Source: Roseivivax sp. GX 12232
GTDB taxonomy: Bacteria > Pseudomonadota > Alphaproteobacteria > Rhodobacterales > Rhodobacteraceae
Length of the DNA: 64,000 nucleotides
NCBI RefSeq assembly: GCF_021272185.1
Contig: NZ_JAJSEC010000001.1
Coordinates: 372,001 to 436,000, forward strand
Direction: 5' to 3'
The notes below the pieces were generated by a model. It saw only the letters and a program-made list of their open reading frames with translations. It ran no database searches and was not told the DNA's origin. The translations under genes and the position numbers were made by a program. Below are positions 62,222-64,000 of the stretch, in pieces; position 1 is the stretch's first letter, and each line of letters opens with the position of its first letter.

Positions 62222-62899
62222 CTATACGGTCTCGCCGAAGCGGGCCAACTTGCGCTGCGCCGAGGACCGGGCATGGGCGCGGGCTGCGGCTTCGGCGGCA
62301 TCCTCATCGCGGGCGGCGATGGCGTCGAGGATCGCGCTGTGCTCCTCCTCGAGGTCGCCGTCGCTTTCGCTCTCCTGGCCCTTCGGCGCGGGGATGGAGC
62401 GGATCAGGGCGAAGAGATTGGCCGTGGCGCGGCGCATCTTCACCGCCTCGTCGTTGCCGGCGATCTCGCCGATGCGTTCGTGAAAATAGGTCGCCATGCG
62501 GCCCAGCCGCTTCGGCGAGCCGCTGGCGCGGGCCTTGCGGAGCTGGTCCTCGAGATCGCGCAGCGAGCTGATGTCCTCGTCCGTGGCGACGCGCGCGGCG
62601 CGGCGGGCGATGATGCCGTCCAGCGCCTCGCGCACCTCGAAGAGGCTTTCGGCTTGGTGCCGGTCGATGACGCGGACGCGGGCCCCCTTGTTCGGGATCA
62701 TTTCGATCAACCCCTCGGCCTGCAGCTGTTGCAGCGCCTCGCGGATCGGATTGGTGCTCACGCCGTAGCGCTCGGCGAGCCCCTGCACCTTCATGCGCTC
62801 GCCCTGCTTCAATTCGCCCGCCAGGATCGCGTCGCGAATGGCGTTGTGGATCAGAGCGTAGTTGGTGCCGCCGATGGCGGGTGCAGGAGAGCGGCTCAT
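62222..62899 (-). CDS. GntR-family regulator with FCD domain
   Basis: 225 residues. Winged helix at ~14-75 (IHNAIRDAILAGELKQGERMKVQGLAERYGVSTNPIREALQQLQAEGLIEMIPNKGARV in pieces) followed by a helical FCD effector domain (~85-215; FEVREALDGIIARRAARVA, FHERIGEIAGN, EEEHSAILDAIAARD) with the Asp/His residues that bind a metal plus small acid. Convergent with the antiporter and upstream of the Dpp-type ATPase on the same strand (94-bp gap). Predicted to control its surroundings through the AT-rich sites at 58457, 60916 and 61237, though this is inference. Confidence 0.9.
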   Translation of the reverse strand: MSRSPAPAIGGTNYALIHNAIRDAILAGELKQGERMKVQGLAERYGVSTNPIREALQQLQAEGLIEMIPNKGARVRVIDRHQAESLFEVREALDGIIARRAARVATDEDISSLRDLEDQLRKARASGSPKRLGRMATYFHERIGEIAGNDEAVKMRRATANLFALIRSIPAPKGQESESDGDLEEEHSAILDAIAARDEDAAEAAARAHARSSAQRKLARFGETV

Positions 62900-62992
62900 T
62901 GACGTTGCCCGGTCGCGTTCATGTCTGCCCGGCCTCCCTTGCTGTCGTGCTGTTCCGTGGATATCGGACAGCTTGCCGATGTGCCAGCCGGA

Positions 62993-64000
62993 TCACTCCG
63001 CGCTGTCGTCATATCTTGCACGCAGGTGCATGCTGCGCTGGGTCGGATCCGGCGTGGGAACCGCCGACAAAAGCGCCTTGGTATAGGGATGCGTGGGCGC
63101 GTCGCAGACCGTGCTGGCCGGCCCGAGCTCGACGATCTCGCCTTTGCGCATCACCGCGATCCGATCGCAGAAATAGCGCACCACGCCGATGTCATGGGCG
63201 ATGAACACGAAGCTGAGGTCCAGCCGCTCCTGCAGTTCGATCAGAAGATCGAGCACCTGGCTGCGGATCGACACGTCCAGCGCCGAGGTCGCCTCGTCGC
63301 AGATGACCACCTGCGGATCGAGCGCGATGGCCCGGGCGATGCCGATGCGCTGCCTTTGCCCGCCCGAGAAGGCATGCGGGTAGCGCTCCATGACCGCGGG
63401 CGGCAGGCCCACCTGCTCCAGAAGGTCGGCCACCCGCTCCTGCAGGGCCTTGCCGGTCGCCACCTTGTTCATCTTGAGCGGCTCGGCGACGATCTGGCCC
63501 ACGGTCATGCGCGGGTTGAGGCTGCCATAGGGGTCCTGGAAAATCATCCGCACCTGGCGGCGGTAGTTGGCCAGCGCGGGGCCGGTCAGCCCGGCAAGAT
63601 CCACCGGCGCGCCGGCGCCGCTGTAGACAATCGAGCCGGCGGTCGGTGGCCGCACCGACGCAATGGCGCGCCCGAGGGTCGTCTTGCCCGAGCCGGATTC
63701 ACCCACGATCCCGAGACTTTCGCCCTTCTTCAGGTCGAAAGAGACATTCGAGACCGCGCGGACGCCGGCGAACTGCTTGCCCATGAAGCCGGTCTTGCCG
63801 GGGAAGTGTATCCCGACATCCCTGACAGAGAGGATCGTGGGGGCCTGCGCCTCGACGATCTCGGCCTCGGGCGGCTTCAGTTCCGAGCGGCTTTCCAGCT
63901 TGATGACGGAGTCGAGCAATCTGCGCGTATAGGGATGCTTGGGGTTGGCGAAGATCTCGCGCACCTCGCCGCGTTCGACAACCTTGCCACGGAACATCAC
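62993..64000 (-). CDS. Peptide/nickel-type ABC transporter ATPase, fused DppD-DppF, partial
   Basis: At least 335 residues; the frame is open to the right edge, so the N-terminal part lies outside. It begins with the end of a first ATPase (GKVVERGEVREIFANPKHPYTRRLLDSV, the DppD/OppD C-terminal zinc-like tail) and continues into a complete second ATPase: GESGSGKTTLG, MIFQDPYGSLNPRMTV, FSGGQRQRIGIARAIALDP, VVICDEATSALDVS, AHDIGVVRYF, ending APTHPYTKALLSAVP. So the two ATPases of an oligopeptide/opine-type importer are fused into one chain. The permeases and binding protein must lie to the right. Confidence 0.9.
   Translation of the reverse strand: MMFRGKVVERGEVREIFANPKHPYTRRLLDSVIKLESRSELKPPEAEIVEAQAPTILSVRDVGIHFPGKTGFMGKQFAGVRAVSNVSFDLKKGESLGIVGESGSGKTTLGRAIASVRPPTAGSIVYSGAGAPVDLAGLTGPALANYRRQVRMIFQDPYGSLNPRMTVGQIVAEPLKMNKVATGKALQERVADLLEQVGLPPAVMERYPHAFSGGQRQRIGIARAIALDPQVVICDEATSALDVSIRSQVLDLLIELQERLDLSFVFIAHDIGVVRYFCDRIAVMRKGEIVELGPASTVCDAPTHPYTKALLSAVPTPDPTQRSMHLRARYDDSAE

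Noticed and set aside
1-64000. rRNA, tRNA, CRISPR arrays, prophage or plasmid replication/partition genes
   Set aside because: None of their hallmarks (cloverleaf segments, regular repeats, integrase, repABC or terminase motifs) was found on either strand.

Overview
High-GC (about two thirds G+C) DNA with tightly packed, translationally coupled operons (ATGA, GTGA and TGATG junctions) and a very large share of solute transporters. Gene content (three TRAP systems, frcBCAK with a ROK regulator, ugpBAEC, a tripartite TctCBA system, a short LOV protein) points to an alphaproteobacterium of the Rhodobacteraceae (Roseobacter/Salipiger-like). No rRNA, tRNA, CRISPR, phage or replication genes were seen, so chromosome versus chromid or plasmid cannot be decided.

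Layout. 0-5.8 kb: hydantoinase/oxoprolinase HyuA (truncated by the window edge) and HyuB, a TRAP transporter and a GntR/UTRA regulator. 5.8-14.3 kb: an XRE regulator divergent from TRAP transporter - pyrK - pyrD (class 1B) - M20 carbamoyl-amino-acid hydrolase - pyrC - small protein, ending at a strong terminator; this reads as an orotate import and reductive degradation operon rather than pyrimidine synthesis. 14.3-20.2 kb: frcBCAK plus a fructose-6-phosphate-aldolase-like gene, with divergent ROK regulator and two matching operators. 20.2-21.4 kb: gene-free DNA with a ~300-360 bp duplicated, hairpin-rich repeat. 21.4-25.8 kb: LOV photoreceptor, CheB-CheR-PAS-HWE kinase, response regulator. 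25.9-30.0 kb: ugpBAEC. 30.3-30.8 kb: secreted NTF2/SnoaL-like protein. 31.2-36.7 kb: tctCBA with an unsecreted gamma-glutamyltransferase and a divergent LysR regulator. 36.9-40.6 kb: an unusual cassette of DUF3892-like protein, ATP-grasp ligase and a 670-residue papain-like protein.

40.7 kb carries an IS3-type transposase remnant. After it lies a catabolic region: Gfo/Idh/MocA oxidoreductase, ribose-type ABC transporter, a cytoplasmic regulator made of a winged helix fused to a solute-binding-protein domain, GMC oxidoreductase, second Gfo/Idh/MocA dehydrogenase, ThuA-like protein, 3-hydroxyisobutyrate-dehydrogenase-like protein, then OsmC-like protein, third TRAP system and LacI regulator. 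58.5-62.9 kb: alpha/beta-hydrolase-like protein, a possible phospholipase-C-like protein, a Ca2+/Na+ antiporter and a GntR/FCD regulator, linked by shared AT-rich palindromic sites. The window ends inside a fused DppD-DppF-type ATPase.

A recurring architectural theme is a strong GC hairpin directly behind four of the binding-protein genes (two dctP, frcB, ugpB), before the permease genes, suggesting differential expression within transporter operons. All assignments are by reading motifs and context; no database search was possible.
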